DNA of 64,000 nt from Burkholderia ambifaria AMMD (GTDB lineage Bacteria; Pseudomonadota; Gammaproteobacteria; Burkholderiales; Burkholderiaceae): NCBI RefSeq assembly GCF_000203915.1, contig NC_008390.1, positions 2,604,001-2,668,000 of the forward strand, read 5' to 3'. Shown piece by piece: positions 9,906 to 19,748 of the stretch (its first letter is position 1; each line of letters begins with the position of its first letter). Below the pieces are notes generated by a model. It saw only the letters and a list, made by a program, of their open reading frames with translations, ran no database searches and was not told the origin of the DNA. A program made the position numbers and the translations under genes.

Positions 9906-10835
9906 CTATGCGTTGGACGTCGCCGTTGCGTCGTCAGCCGCCGCGCCGCCCGCGCGCACGAGCGCCAGCACGGCCGCGAGGATCGCGACGCCGCCGACCC
10001 ACTGCAGCGGCGACAGCGCCTCGCCGAACAGCAGCGCCGCGAGCGCGACCGTCACGACCGGTTCGAGCGTCGACAGCATCGACGTACGCGCGGCCCCCAG
10101 CCGCTCGAGCCCGGCGAAGAACGCGAGCATCGCGGCGACCGTCGACACCAGCGCGATCGCGAGCATCGACGCCCAGCCGGCAGTGGTCGCCGGCCAGCGC
10201 GGCGGCACGCCGAACGCCGCGGTCCGCACGATCGCGATCGCGACGAGCGTCGCGGTCGCCGACAGGCAGATGATCGCGGTGGTCGCGAGCGGATCGACGC
10301 CGCGCGTCGCCTTCGTGCCGCCGACGATGTACAGCGAATAGATCACCGCGGAGGCCAGCGCGAGCGCGATGCCGAGCGGCTCGCCGTGGCCGCCGCCGAC
10401 CATCAGCGCGGAGCCCGCGACACAGAGCACGAGCGCGACCGCCTTCGCGCGCGTCAGGCGCTCGCCGAGCCACCACGCGGCGAGCAGCGTGACGAAAGCC
10501 GGATACAGGTACAGCAGCAACGCGACGAGGCTCGCCTGCGCATGCTGGAGCGCGCTGAAATAGCAGAACGACTGTCCGACGTAGCCGAGCGCGCCCATCG
10601 CCACGAGCGGCACGAGCGTGCGGCCGCGCGGCCATGCGACGCGGCGATGCCGGGCGATCGCGGCGAGAATCGCGCCGCCGATCGCGAAGCGCACGATCAG
10701 CAGCCCGAGCACGTCGACGCCGGCCGCATACGCATAGCGGCCGAAGATCGCCATCGCGCCGAATGCGGCGGCGGACAGCGCGACATAGAGCGCGCCCTGC
10801 AGCGCGGGGGACGATGAGCGGGCGGTGGCGGACAT
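9906..10835 (-). CDS. EamA/DMT family membrane exporter
   Basis: A 309-residue inner-membrane protein with ten hydrophobic helices in two five-helix EamA repeats (GALYVALSAAAFGAMAIFG at the N terminus; SAVIYSLYIVGGTKATRG opening the second half). Members of this family export amino acids or other metabolites; the substrate is unknown. The start MSATARSSSPALQ at 10835 is chosen because upstream in-frame sequence is low-complexity and lacks membrane character. It is a single gene convergent with nth. Confidence 0.87.
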   Translation of the reverse strand: MSATARSSSPALQGALYVALSAAAFGAMAIFGRYAYAAGVDVLGLLIVRFAIGGAILAAIARHRRVAWPRGRTLVPLVAMGALGYVGQSFCYFSALQHAQASLVALLLYLYPAFVTLLAAWWLGERLTRAKAVALVLCVAGSALMVGGGHGEPLGIALALASAVIYSLYIVGGTKATRGVDPLATTAIICLSATATLVAIAIVRTAAFGVPPRWPATTAGWASMLAIALVSTVAAMLAFFAGLERLGAARTSMLSTLEPVVTVALAALLFGEALSPLQWVGGVAILAAVLALVRAGGAAADDATATSNA

Positions 10836-11127
10836 GGTGAGCGGGTTGAGCGGTGCAAGCGCGACGACGGGAATCGTCGGAGTGTAGCGGCGCGGCGGCC
10901 GGCAGCCTAGCCCGCGCTTACCCGTTGCGCGGCGCGGCGGCCCGCGCAGGCTGGCTGCCGCGCACGCAGCGCCCGCCGCCCATGCCGCCCCTGCCGCCCA
11001 CGCCCCCCCCACGGACCGCGACGATCGCGCCCCGCCCCCGCGCCCACCGCCGCCAGCACCGCGCGCCGACCCGGCGTACAATGCCCGACGCGGCATGACG
11101 CCGCCCGAATCACGACGTTTCCCCACC

Positions 11128-11562
11128 ATGTTCAATCCGAGTCGCGACGAAGTCCGTCGCTTTTTCACCGAGACCTGGCGCAAGCAGCGCGCCGGCGAGA
11201 TCCTGACGCCGCTGGAAGCGATGGCAGCCGACTGGATCGTCGAGCACCCCGAATACCATGCCGACCTCGCGGACGCCGACGGCGCCGCCGCGCGCGACTA
11301 CACGCCCGAGGAAGGCCGCACGAACCCGTTCCTGCACCTGTCGATGCACCTCGCGATCAGCGAGCAGCTGTCGATCGACCAGCCGCCCGGCATCCGCGCC
11401 GCGCACGACAAGCTGGCCGCGAAGCTCGACTCGACGCACGAAGCGCAGCACACGATCATGGAATGTCTCGGCGAGACGATCTGGGAAGCGCAGCGCACCG
11501 GCACGCCGCCCGATACGGACGCGTACCTGCAGCGCATCCTGCGCCGCGCGTCGCGCGACTGA
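11128..11562 (+). CDS. DUF1841 family protein
   Basis: A 144-residue soluble protein with the DUF1841 signature: MFNPSRDEVRRFF at the N terminus, LTPLEAMAADWIVEHPEYH, and HLAISEQLSIDQPPGIR in the middle. The family is common in Beta- and Gammaproteobacteria and has no assigned function. The start at 11128 matches the conserved N terminus. The gene ends just before a strong bidirectional terminator. The roughly 290 bp upstream (10836-11127) are very GC-rich and show no convincing gene. Confidence 0.88.
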   Translation: MFNPSRDEVRRFFTETWRKQRAGEILTPLEAMAADWIVEHPEYHADLADADGAAARDYTPEEGRTNPFLHLSMHLAISEQLSIDQPPGIRAAHDKLAAKLDSTHEAQHTIMECLGETIWEAQRTGTPPDTDAYLQRILRRASRD

Positions 11563-11577
11563 GCGCCGCGGACAAAA

Positions 11578-11603
11578 AAATACCCCGCCATGGCGGGGTA
11601 TTT
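11578..11603. terminator. Bidirectional rho-independent terminator
   Basis: A perfect 13-bp palindrome (AAATACCCCGCCA and its complement) is preceded by an A run and sits between the convergent DUF1841 and cytochrome c genes. Confidence 0.88.
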
Positions 11604-11634
11604 CGGCTGCACGGACCGGCAAGGCCCGGCGCGC

Positions 11635-11994
11635 TTACTTCTTGAAGACGAGATCGGTCTCTTTCAGCGACTCGATGTAGGCCGCGATGTCCTTCATGTC
11701 GCTGACCGACAGGTTCTGGACCTGCGCCTGCATGATCGCGTTGTTGCGACCGAGCAGCGGGTTCGTCAGCCCCATCTGGTACTGGCGCATCGACCACACG
11801 AGGTAATCGGCGTGCTGGCCCGCGAGGCGCGGATACTCGGCGTTGATCGGCTTGTTCAGTTGCGCGCCGTGGCAGGCCGCGCAGTTGTGCGACTCGACCA
11901 GTTCCTTGCCCTTCGCGGTGTCCGCCGCGTGCGCGGTACCGATCGCGAGGCCGGCCACCAGTGCAACCGCCGCCGTCTTGAATGCGTTGTTCAT
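11635..11994 (-). CDS. Small periplasmic class I cytochrome c
   Basis: A 119-residue exported electron carrier. The signal peptide MNNAFKTAAVALVAGLAIGTAHA is followed by the haem site CAACH (about residue 38-42) and a distal Met in the SMRQYQMG region. AGGAGC lies just upstream of the ATG. It is the second gene of a two-gene operon with another monohaem cytochrome 40 nt upstream; together they resemble the split halves of cytochrome c4-type dihaem proteins. The partner oxidase or reductase is not in the window. Confidence 0.9.
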   Translation of the reverse strand: MNNAFKTAAVALVAGLAIGTAHAADTAKGKELVESHNCAACHGAQLNKPINAEYPRLAGQHADYLVWSMRQYQMGLTNPLLGRNNAIMQAQVQNLSVSDMKDIAAYIESLKETDLVFKK

Positions 11995-12034
11995 GAATGC
12001 TCCTGTCCCGCCGGTCAGATCGGCGGCGCGCGCT

Positions 12035-12394
12035 TTACTTGTAGGGATTGTCCTTCGTGTCGGCCTTCTGGGCGGCGTAGTAGGCCGCCAGATCCGCGAT
12101 GTCCTGGTCCGTCAGCGAACCGGCGATCGCGTTCATCGACGGGAAGTGACGATCCTTCTTGCGGTACGCCTTCAGCGCGTTCTCGAGGTATTGCTGGTTC
12201 TGGCCGCCAAGGACGGGCACCCGGTAGACCTCCGGGTACGCCGCGCGGTAATCCTGGATGCCGTGGCAACCGATGCACATGGCGGCCTTGCCCGCCCCGT
12301 CCTTCGGGTTGCCGACCACACCGGCCGCCTGCGCGCTGCCCGCGAGCGCCACGAGCGCCGCGACAACGACGTGTTTGCCGACGAATTTGTTCAT
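12035..12394 (-). CDS. Small periplasmic class I cytochrome c (first gene of pair)
   Basis: A 119-residue monohaem cytochrome with signal peptide MNKFVGKHVVVAALVALAGSAQA and haem motif CIGCH near residue 40-44. The tail ...YYAAQKADTKDNPYK is typical of the cytochrome c553/c4 group. It is co-directional with and 40 nt ahead of the next cytochrome gene. The two proteins share a layout but are clearly diverged, suggesting an old duplication. Confidence 0.9.
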   Translation of the reverse strand: MNKFVGKHVVVAALVALAGSAQAAGVVGNPKDGAGKAAMCIGCHGIQDYRAAYPEVYRVPVLGGQNQQYLENALKAYRKKDRHFPSMNAIAGSLTDQDIADLAAYYAAQKADTKDNPYK

Positions 12395-12638
12395 AGCTCT
12401 TGTAACCTAGCTTGAGGGGAAACTGGCGCCGAAGCGGCAACGGCCCGCGCCGTTTTGCTTATCGGATCGCCACGCAGGCCAAAAAAAACGGCCAGATTGT
12501 ACCGCGTCGGCGGGGAACGCGTCCACCAGGCGCCCCGGCCCGCCCCGCCGCAGCTCCGCAACGATACGCGCCCCCGGCCCGACTGGACAGCCCTTCTGAC
12601 TTATACTGGGTTTTTTTGCGATTAAGAAGAGCGCCACC

Positions 12639-13481
12639 ATGCGTTTCGAAGGATCCTCGCACTACGTCGCCACCGACGACCTGAAACTCGCGGTCAACGC
12701 CGCGCTGACGCTGCAACGCCCGCTGCTGATCAAGGGCGAGCCCGGCACCGGCAAGACCATGCTCGCCGAGGAAGTGGCGGCCGCGCTCGACATGCCGCTG
12801 CTGCAGTGGCACATCAAGTCGACGACCAAAGCGCAGCAGGGCCTGTACGAATACGACGCGGTATCGCGGCTGCGCGACTCGCAGCTCGGCGACGAGCGCG
12901 TGAAGGATATCTCGAACTACATCGTGAAGGGGGTGCTGTGGCAGGCGTTCGACGCCGAGCGCCCGAGCGTGCTGCTGATCGACGAGATCGACAAGGCCGA
13001 CATCGAATTCCCGAACGACCTGCTGCGCGAGCTCGACCGGATGGAATTCCATGTGTACGAGACGCGCGAGACCGTGCGCGCGAAGCACCGCCCGCTCGTG
13101 ATCATCACGTCCAACAACGAGAAGGAGCTGCCCGACGCGTTCCTGCGCCGCTGCTTCTTCCACTACATCCAGTTTCCCGACGCGTCGACGATGCAGAAGA
13201 TCGTCGCGGTCCACTTCCCGAACATCCGCGAGGAGCTGCTGCGCGCGGCGCTCGAGAGCTTCTTCGAATTGCGCACCGTCTCGGGGCTGAAGAAGAAGCC
13301 GTCGACGTCCGAGTTGCTCGACTGGCTGAAGCTGCTGCTCGCCGAGAACATCCCGGCCGACGCGCTGCGCGGCGCCGACGCGAAGCAGATCGTGCCGCCG
13401 CTCGCGGGCGCGCTGCTGAAGAACGAGCAGGATCTGAGCCTGCTCGAGCGGCTCGTCTACATGAACCGGCACAACCGGTAA
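12639..13481 (+). CDS. MoxR-type AAA+ ATPase
   Basis: A 280-residue AAA+ chaperone-like ATPase. Walker A GEPGTGKT lies at about residues 32-39, Walker B VLLIDEIDKAD follows, and the sensor region TSNNEKELPDAFLRRC is intact. The start has AAGAAGAG upstream and a TATACT -10 element at 12602-12607. MoxR proteins act with VWA-domain partners to mature or insert cofactors into enzymes; such a partner is encoded 21 nt downstream. Confidence 0.93.
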   Translation: MRFEGSSHYVATDDLKLAVNAALTLQRPLLIKGEPGTGKTMLAEEVAAALDMPLLQWHIKSTTKAQQGLYEYDAVSRLRDSQLGDERVKDISNYIVKGVLWQAFDAERPSVLLIDEIDKADIEFPNDLLRELDRMEFHVYETRETVRAKHRPLVIITSNNEKELPDAFLRRCFFHYIQFPDASTMQKIVAVHFPNIREELLRAALESFFELRTVSGLKKKPSTSELLDWLKLLLAENIPADALRGADAKQIVPPLAGALLKNEQDLSLLERLVYMNRHNR

Positions 13482-13502
13482 CCCACCCGCGAAGGCCCGG
13501 CC

Positions 13503-14678
13503 ATGCTGCTCAATTTCTTCTACGCGCTGCGCGCAGCCAAGCTGCCCGTCTCGGTGAAGGAATACCTGACGCTGCTCGAATCGCTGAAGGCCGGGCTGAT
13601 CTCGCCGTCGATCGACGCGTTCTACTTCCTCGCGCGCATGACGCTCGTCAAGGACGAGCAGTACTTCGACAAGTTCGACCAGGCGTTCGGCGCGTATTTC
13701 CACGGCGTGTCCGCGTTGCCGTCCGAAGCATTCGACCTGCCGCTCGACTGGCTCGAGAAGCGTCTCGAACGCGAGCTGTCGCCGGAGGAAAAGGCGCAGA
13801 TCGACGCGATGGGCGGGCTCGACAAGCTGATGGAGCGCCTGAAGGAACTGCTCGACGAGCAGAAGGAACGCCACGAAGGCGGCAACAAGTGGATCGGCAC
13901 GGGCGGCACGTCGCCGTTCGGGCACGGCGGCTACAACCCCGAAGGCATGCGCATCGGCGGCCCGTCGAACGGCAACCGCACGGCGGTCAAGGTGTGGGAG
14001 GCGCGCGCGTACCGCGACTACGACGATTCGGTCGAGATCGGCACGCGCAACATCAAGGTCGCGCTGCGGCGCCTGCGCCGCTTCGCGCGCGAAGGCGCGG
14101 CCGAGGAGCTCGACCTGCCCGGCACGATCCGCAGCACGGCCGCGAATGCCGGCTGGCTCGACCTGCGGATGGTGCCCGAGCGTCACAACAACGTGAAGGT
14201 GCTGATGCTGCTCGACGTCGGCGGCTCGATGGACGACCACATCAAGCGCACCGAGGAGCTGTTCTCCGCCGCGAAGGCCGAGTTCAAGCACCTGGAGTTC
14301 TACTACTTCCACAACTGCGTGTACGACCACCTGTGGAAGAACAACCGCCGCCGTCATTCGGAGCGCACCGCGACGTGGGACGTGCTGCACAAGTTCACGC
14401 CCGACTACAAGCTGATCTTCGTCGGCGACGCGACGATGAGCCCGTACGAAGTGCTGCAGCCCGGCGGCTCGGTCGAATACAACAACCCGGAAGCCGGCGC
14501 CGTCTGGTTGCGCCGCCTCGCCGACCAGTTCCCCCACCATGCATGGCTGAACCCCGAGCCCGAGCGGCTATGGGAATACCGGCAATCGGTCGCGGTGATC
14601 CGCGACCTGCTCGGCCAGCGCATGTATCCGCTCACGCTCGCGGGCCTCGAAACCGCGATGCGCGCGCTCAGCAAGTAA
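13503..14678 (+). CDS. VWA domain (CoxE-like) protein, MoxR partner
   Basis: A 391-residue protein with an N-terminal helical region and a C-terminal von Willebrand A-like domain. The metal-site motif reads LLDVGGSMDDHIK (about residues 235-247), so the second MIDAS residue is Gly instead of Ser; this variant is usual in CoxE-like relatives. It is co-transcribed with the MoxR ATPase. The pair probably remodels or loads metal into a client protein, which cannot be identified here. Confidence 0.88.
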   Translation: MLLNFFYALRAAKLPVSVKEYLTLLESLKAGLISPSIDAFYFLARMTLVKDEQYFDKFDQAFGAYFHGVSALPSEAFDLPLDWLEKRLERELSPEEKAQIDAMGGLDKLMERLKELLDEQKERHEGGNKWIGTGGTSPFGHGGYNPEGMRIGGPSNGNRTAVKVWEARAYRDYDDSVEIGTRNIKVALRRLRRFAREGAAEELDLPGTIRSTAANAGWLDLRMVPERHNNVKVLMLLDVGGSMDDHIKRTEELFSAAKAEFKHLEFYYFHNCVYDHLWKNNRRRHSERTATWDVLHKFTPDYKLIFVGDATMSPYEVLQPGGSVEYNNPEAGAVWLRRLADQFPHHAWLNPEPERLWEYRQSVAVIRDLLGQRMYPLTLAGLETAMRALSK

Positions 14679-14737
14679 CGAACCCAACCCGCAGACACGA
14701 AGGCCGCGTCCGAGCGGCCCTCCCCCCCGGAGATAGC

Positions 14738-15949
14738 ATGAATCCTTCGCCCACCGCGAGCGCAGCGCGCGCCGGCGGCCGCCGCTTTTTCACCGATACG
14801 TCCGTCTCCGCGCTCGTCGCCGGCTTCGTCGCGATGATGACGGGCTACACGAGCTCGCTCGTGCTGATGTTCCAGGCCGGTCGCGCCGCGCACCTGAGCG
14901 ACGCGCAGATCTCGTCGTGGATCTGGGCGCTGTCGATCGGCATGGCGCTGACGACGATCGGGCTGTCGCTGCGCTTTCGCGCGCCCATCGTGGTCGCCTG
15001 GTCGACGCCCGGCGCCGCGCTGCTGATCGCGTCGCTGCCCGGCGTGCCGTATCCCGAGGCGATCGGCGCGTTCGTCGTGTGCGCGCTGCTGCTGACCGCG
15101 ATCGGCGTGAGCGGGCTGTTCGACACGCTGATGCGGCGCATTCCGGCCGGGATCGCGGCCGCGTTGCTCGCGGGCATCCTGTTCGAGATCGGCATCGAGA
15201 TCTTCCGCGCCGCGCAGTTCCAGACCGCGCTCGTGCTCGCGATGTTCTTCACGTACCTGATCGTCAAGCGGCTCGCGCCGCGCTACGCGATCGTCACGAC
15301 GCTGATCGTCGGCACCGCGGTGGCCGGCGGCCTCGGCCTGCTCGACTTCAGCCGCTTCCACATCGCGCTCGCGCAGCCCGTGTTCACCATGCCCGCGTTC
15401 TCGCTCGCTTCGATCGTCAGCATCGGCATTCCGCTGTTCGTCGTCGCGATGGCGTCGCAGAACGTGCCGGGCATCGCGGTGCTGCGCGCGGACGGCTACG
15501 CGACGCCTTCGTCGCCGCTGATCGCGACCACCGGCCTCGCATCGCTGCTGCTCGCGCCGTTCGGCTCGCACGGCGTGAACCTCGCGGCGATCACCGCAGC
15601 GATCTGCACCGGCCCCGAAGCGCACGAGGACCACGCGAAGCGCTACACGGCCGCCGTGTGGTGCGGCACGTTCTACCTGATCGCCGGGATCTTCGGCGCG
15701 ACGATCGCCGCGCTGTTCGCGGCGCTGCCGAAGGCGCTCGTCGTGTCGGTCGCCGCGCTCGCGCTGTTCGGCTCGATCATGAGCGGGCTCGCGAACGCGA
15801 TGCAGGACGTGAAGCAGCGCGAGGCCGCGCTCGTCACGTTCATGGTCACCGCGTCGGGACTCACGCTGCTGTCGATCGGCTCGGCGTTCTGGGGGCTCGT
15901 CGCGGGAATCGTCACGCAGGTGATCCTGAACGCGCGGCGCCCCGCGTAG
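14738..15949 (+). CDS. benE: Benzoate/H+ symporter family protein (BenE-like)
   Basis: A 403-residue inner-membrane carrier with 11-12 hydrophobic segments across its whole length. Family features include the conserved opening SVSALVAGFVAMMTGYTSSLVLMFQA and the motif AAICTGPEAHEDHAKRY near residue 290. GGAGA precedes ATG 14738. BenE imports benzoate with protons. No ben/cat catabolic genes are adjacent, so the true substrate could be another aromatic acid. Confidence 0.88.
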   Translation: MNPSPTASAARAGGRRFFTDTSVSALVAGFVAMMTGYTSSLVLMFQAGRAAHLSDAQISSWIWALSIGMALTTIGLSLRFRAPIVVAWSTPGAALLIASLPGVPYPEAIGAFVVCALLLTAIGVSGLFDTLMRRIPAGIAAALLAGILFEIGIEIFRAAQFQTALVLAMFFTYLIVKRLAPRYAIVTTLIVGTAVAGGLGLLDFSRFHIALAQPVFTMPAFSLASIVSIGIPLFVVAMASQNVPGIAVLRADGYATPSSPLIATTGLASLLLAPFGSHGVNLAAITAAICTGPEAHEDHAKRYTAAVWCGTFYLIAGIFGATIAALFAALPKALVVSVAALALFGSIMSGLANAMQDVKQREAALVTFMVTASGLTLLSIGSAFWGLVAGIVTQVILNARRPA

Positions 15950-16120
15950 CGCCGCCCCACGGCGGGGGCCCGCCCTGCAAACGGCACGCCAAAACGTGCG
16001 CGACACGAATCGGGCCTAAAATGATGAATCGGAGGCGGCGCCCGGCGCCGCTTCGCTTCGCCGCCGCGCTCGCGCGGCCCGTGAGAACCCCGGCGCCCCG
16101 CGCCCTCCTCCCGAATCGCC

Positions 16121-17074
16121 ATGACTACCGCACTCGACCAGCTGAAGCAGTACACGACCGTCGTCGCCGACACGGGCGATTTCCAGCAGCTTGCGCAATA
16201 CAAGCCGCAGGACGCGACCACGAACCCGTCGCTGATCCTGAAGGCCGTCCAGAAGGACGCGTACAAGCCGATCCTCGAGAAAACCGTCCGCGATCACCGC
16301 GACGAGTCCGCCGATTTCATCATCGACCGCCTGCTGATCGCATTCGGCACCGAGATCCTGAAGCTGATCCCGGGCCGCGTGTCGACCGAGGTCGACGCGC
16401 GCCTGTCGTTCGACACCCCGCGCTCGATCGACAAGGGTCGCGAACTCATCAAGCTGTACGAAGACGCCGGCATCGGCCGCGAGCGCATCCTGATCAAGCT
16501 CGCGTCGACGTGGGAAGGCATCCGCGCGGCCGAAGTGCTGCAGAAGGAAGGGATCAAGTGCAACATGACCCTGCTTTTCTCGCTCGTGCAGGCCGCCGCC
16601 AGCGCGGAAGCCGGCGCGCAGCTGATCTCGCCGTTCGTCGGCCGCATCTACGACTGGTACAAGAAGCAGGCCGGCGCCGACTGGGATGAAGCGAAGAACG
16701 GCGGCGCGAACGATCCGGGCGTGCAGTCGGTGCGCCGCATCTACACGTACTACAAGACGTTCGGCTACAACACCGAAGTGATGGGCGCGAGCTTCCGCAC
16801 GACGAGCCAGATCACCGAGCTCGCGGGCTGCGACCTGCTGACGATCAGCCCCGACTTGCTGCAGAAGCTGCAGGACAGCAACGACACGGTCGAGCGCAAG
16901 CTGTCGCCGGACGCGCTGCACGACAAGCCGACCGAGCGCGTCGCGATCGACGAGGCCTCGTTCCGCTTCCAGCTGAACGACGAAGCGATGGCGACGGAAA
17001 AGCTCGCCGAAGGCATCCGCGTGTTCGCCGCCGACGCGGTGAAGCTCGAAAAGCTGATCGACTCGCTGCGCTGA
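16121..17074 (+). CDS. tal: Transaldolase
   Basis: Pentose-phosphate enzyme that moves a dihydroxyacetone unit between sugar phosphates. At 317 residues it has the normal TalB length. The N-terminal signature [12 protein letters not shown] is present, the Schiff-base Lys sits at about residue 126 in [12 protein letters not shown], and the phosphate-binding region [17 protein letters not shown] is intact. It is a single gene ending at a strong terminator (17146-17185). Confidence 0.97.
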   Translation: MTTALDQLKQYTTVVADTGDFQQLAQYKPQDATTNPSLILKAVQKDAYKPILEKTVRDHRDESADFIIDRLLIAFGTEILKLIPGRVSTEVDARLSFDTPRSIDKGRELIKLYEDAGIGRERILIKLASTWEGIRAAEVLQKEGIKCNMTLLFSLVQAAASAEAGAQLISPFVGRIYDWYKKQAGADWDEAKNGGANDPGVQSVRRIYTYYKTFGYNTEVMGASFRTTSQITELAGCDLLTISPDLLQKLQDSNDTVERKLSPDALHDKPTERVAIDEASFRFQLNDEAMATEKLAEGIRVFAADAVKLEKLIDSLR

Positions 17075-17145
17075 TCCGCGCCACACATCACTGCTGTCAG
17101 TTGAACTGTCAGCAACGCTGACAACAGCCGTCAGCACGCGCCGCG

Positions 17146-17185
17146 AACGGCCGCGAACCTCGTGTTCGCGGCCGTTTTATTTTTC
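17146..17185 (+). terminator. Rho-independent terminator of tal
   Basis: A 13-bp perfect stem (AACGGCCGCGAAC / GTTCGCGGCCGTT) is followed by a TTATTTTT run. Confidence 0.9.
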
Positions 17186-17319
17186 ATTCCATCGTCAAGC
17201 GCGCGCACTACAATCCACGTCACGAGTGCGCCGGCCGCATCCCGACGCGCTCTTCCCGGTCAATCGTCGAAGTACCCGGGCCGGCCCCGACATGCCAGCC
17301 CGGCCAACAGGAGACAACG

Positions 17320-17775
17320 ATGCAAGTCCAACCGTACCTGACGTTCTACGGCCGCGCGGAAGAAGCCCTTCAGTTCTACGAAAAGGCGCTCGGCGCGAAG
17401 ACGATGTTCAAGATGCATTTCAAGGATGCGCCGCCCAATCCCGATTACCCGATGACGCCGGAGATGGCCGACAAGGTGATGCATGCGAGCTTCACGATCG
17501 GCGACTCGATGATCATGTGCTCGGACGGCGACTGCAGCCAGCCGGGCGGCGGCACGCACGCCGGCTATTCGTTGTCGCTGAACCCGGCGACGGTCGAGGA
17601 AGGCCAGAAGCTGTTCAATGCGCTCGCCGACGGCGGCGAAGTGACGATGCCGTTCGGCAAGACGTTCTGGGCGCTCGGCTTCGGGATGGCGAAGGATCGT
17701 TTCGGCGTGCACTGGATGGTCAACGTCGAGGATCTGTCGCAGCGCGGGGATCTCGCGAAACGCGCGCAGGGCTGA
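17320..17775 (+). CDS. VOC/PhnB-like glyoxalase-fold protein
   Basis: A 151-residue protein of the PhnB-like 3-demethylubiquinone methyltransferase-fold group. It opens with MQVQPYLTFYGRAEEALQFYEKALGA and has the paired betaalphabetabetabeta modules ending FGMAKDRFGVHWMVN. The start is fixed by AGGAGACAACG. The name PhnB is historical; the function of these proteins is unproven. It stands alone between two terminators. Confidence 0.9.
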   Translation: MQVQPYLTFYGRAEEALQFYEKALGAKTMFKMHFKDAPPNPDYPMTPEMADKVMHASFTIGDSMIMCSDGDCSQPGGGTHAGYSLSLNPATVEEGQKLFNALADGGEVTMPFGKTFWALGFGMAKDRFGVHWMVNVEDLSQRGDLAKRAQG

Positions 17776-17784
17776 CGCCAGCGA

Positions 17785-17812
17785 AAACGCCCGCCACTTC
17801 GCAGTGACGGGC
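17785..17812. terminator. Bidirectional hairpin between VOC and symporter genes
   Basis: A stem ACGCCCG...CGGGCGT with an inner CACT/AGTG stem lies between convergent genes. T runs are weak. Confidence 0.6.
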
Positions 17813-17858
17813 GTCGTCGTTGCGGCGCGATGCGCGGCGCGCGGCCGCGCCGCCCGTG

Positions 17859-19409
17859 TCAGCTCTCGACCACGTCGAGATAATCCTCCGGCCGCGTGCG
17901 GTCCTCCGCGTGCGTCATGCCCATCACGCGCACCAGCACGCTCACCGCCACCGACACCACCAGGTTCACGATCAGCGACCACACGGCCGCGTAGCCGGGA
18001 ATCGCGAGACCGAACAGGTGGATCGTGAAGATCGATCCGGCCAGCTTCAGCGAGATCGCCATCCACGTGCCGCACACGATGCCAGCCGCCCAGCCGGCCA
18101 GCAGGCCGCGATGGTCGAGCATGCGCGTGTAGAGGCCGAGCACGATCGCCGGCAGCGTCTGGATGATCCAGATCCCGCCGAGCAGCTGCAGCTGGATCGC
18201 ATACGTCAGCGGCAAGCCGAGGATGAACGCGACCGCGCCGACCTTCACGATCAGCGACACGAGCTTCGCGACGTGCGTCTCCTGCGCGTGCGTCATGTTG
18301 CGGTTCACGAACTCGCGGTGGATGTTGCGCGTGTACAGGTTCGAGGCCGCGATCGACATGATCGCCGCCGGCACCAGCGCGCCGATGCCGATCGCCGCGA
18401 ACGCGACGCCGACGAACCACGACGGGAAATACTCGAGGAACAGCGCGGGCACCGCGAAGTTCGGGCCGAACGCCTTGAAGTACGGCGCGTACTGCGGCAT
18501 GTCCTTCACGCCCGCCGCGAGCGCCATGTAGCCGAGCAGCGCGAGCAGGCCGAGCACGAACGAGTACGCGGGCAGCATCGCCATGTTGCGGCGGATCGAG
18601 TTGCCCGACGACGACGACAGGATCGCCGTGACCGAGTGCGGATACAGGAACAGCGCGAGCGCGGAACCGATCGCGAGTGTCGCGTACGCGCTGTAGCCGT
18701 TCAGGCTCGTCGCGTCGGGCGCCTTCAGCAGCAGCTTGGCCGGCGGCACCGACGCGAAGATGTGCCCGAAGCCGCCGAGCTTCGCTGGGATCACGATGAC
18801 CGCTGCCGCGATCGTGATGTAGATCAGCACGTCCTTCACGATCGCGATCATCGCGGGCGCGCGCAGGCCCGACGTGTACGTGTACGCGGCGAGGATCGCG
18901 AACGCGATGATGAGCGGCAGGTCGCCGACGAAGCCGGTCGTGTCGAAACCGAGCGCGCCGATCACGACTTCGATGCCGACGAGCTGCAGCGCGATGTACG
19001 GCATCGTCGCGAGGATGCCCGTCACCGCGATCGCGAGCGCGAGCATCCGGCTGCCGTAGCGTGCGTTCACGAAGTCGGCGGCCGTCACGTAGCCGTAGCG
19101 CTTCGCGATGCTCCACAGCTTCGGAAACACGACGAACGCGAACGGATAGATCAGGATCGTATAGGGCAGCGCGAAGAAGCCCATCGCACCGGCGCCGAAC
19201 ACCAGCGCGGGCACCGCGACGAACGTATAGGCCGTATAGAGATCGCCGCCGAGCAGGAACCACGTGACGATCGTGCCGAAGCGGCGGCCGCCCAGGCCCC
19301 ATTCGTCGAGATGGGCGAGATCGCCGCGCCGCCAGTTCGCGGCCAGGAAACCGATGATCGTGACGCCGATGAACAGCAGCACGAAGACGAAGGTTGCGCC
19401 GAGGTTCAT
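17859..19409 (-). CDS. mctP: Sodium:solute symporter, MctP-like monocarboxylate permease
   Basis: A 516-residue SSS-family transporter with about 13 membrane helices. The N terminus (MNLGATFVFVLLFIG) and the DEWGLGGRRFGTIVTWFLLGG region match the MctP/ActP branch that takes up lactate, pyruvate or acetate. GGAGGTGCG precedes ATG 19409. It overlaps the DUF3311 gene by ATGA, a conserved pairing for this branch. Expression probably starts at the promoter at 19749-19776. The exact substrate is inferred. Confidence 0.9.
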   Translation of the reverse strand: MNLGATFVFVLLFIGVTIIGFLAANWRRGDLAHLDEWGLGGRRFGTIVTWFLLGGDLYTAYTFVAVPALVFGAGAMGFFALPYTILIYPFAFVVFPKLWSIAKRYGYVTAADFVNARYGSRMLALAIAVTGILATMPYIALQLVGIEVVIGALGFDTTGFVGDLPLIIAFAILAAYTYTSGLRAPAMIAIVKDVLIYITIAAAVIVIPAKLGGFGHIFASVPPAKLLLKAPDATSLNGYSAYATLAIGSALALFLYPHSVTAILSSSSGNSIRRNMAMLPAYSFVLGLLALLGYMALAAGVKDMPQYAPYFKAFGPNFAVPALFLEYFPSWFVGVAFAAIGIGALVPAAIMSIAASNLYTRNIHREFVNRNMTHAQETHVAKLVSLIVKVGAVAFILGLPLTYAIQLQLLGGIWIIQTLPAIVLGLYTRMLDHRGLLAGWAAGIVCGTWMAISLKLAGSIFTIHLFGLAIPGYAAVWSLIVNLVVSVAVSVLVRVMGMTHAEDRTRPEDYLDVVES

Positions 19410-19648
19410 CGCGCACCTCCCTGCGGGCCGCTCGCCTTCCACGCGTTCTTGGTCTTGAAATAGACGAACGCGGTAATCACCGCGCTAATGAAGACCCACA
19501 GCAGCTGGTACCAGTAGAAAAACGGAAAGCCGAACCATTGCGGTTCGATCTTGCTGTACGACGGTACCCAGACCATCGCGATCAGCGGCAGCACCAGCAG
19601 CCAGAGCCAGCGCTTGGCGGCCCGATTGGCGTCGGCATCGTGAGCCAT
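19406..19648 (-). CDS. DUF3311 small membrane protein, symporter accessory
   Basis: An 80-residue protein with two membrane helices (WLWLLVLPLIAMVWVP and LLWVFISAVITAFVYF) joined by an aromatic loop, the DUF3311 pattern. GAGGAG lies upstream of ATG 19648. Its stop overlaps the start of the MctP-like gene, and DUF3311 genes regularly precede SSS monocarboxylate symporters, so it is likely a subunit or assembly factor. Confidence 0.88.
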   Translation of the reverse strand: MAHDADANRAAKRWLWLLVLPLIAMVWVPSYSKIEPQWFGFPFFYWYQLLWVFISAVITAFVYFKTKNAWKASGPQGGAR

Positions 19649-19748
19649 GACGTCTCCTCTTGTTTCCCGGTTATCGATCTTGTTGAGCGGGTACGGCGCC
19701 GGGAGGAGCGGCGAAACGGGTAGGCTGCGGCTCCCCTGGCTTCGCGCC

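Noticed and set aside
10836..11127. Possible gene in the GC-rich gap before the DUF1841 gene
   Set aside because: Frames here are Pro/Ala/Arg runs with no motif; it seems to be only a promoter-bearing spacer.
12459..15949. Very long frames on both strands across the MoxR, VWA and BenE genes
   Set aside because: They are high-GC shadow frames made of Arg/Ala/Pro/His runs; the real genes lie in other frames with clear motifs and ribosome sites.
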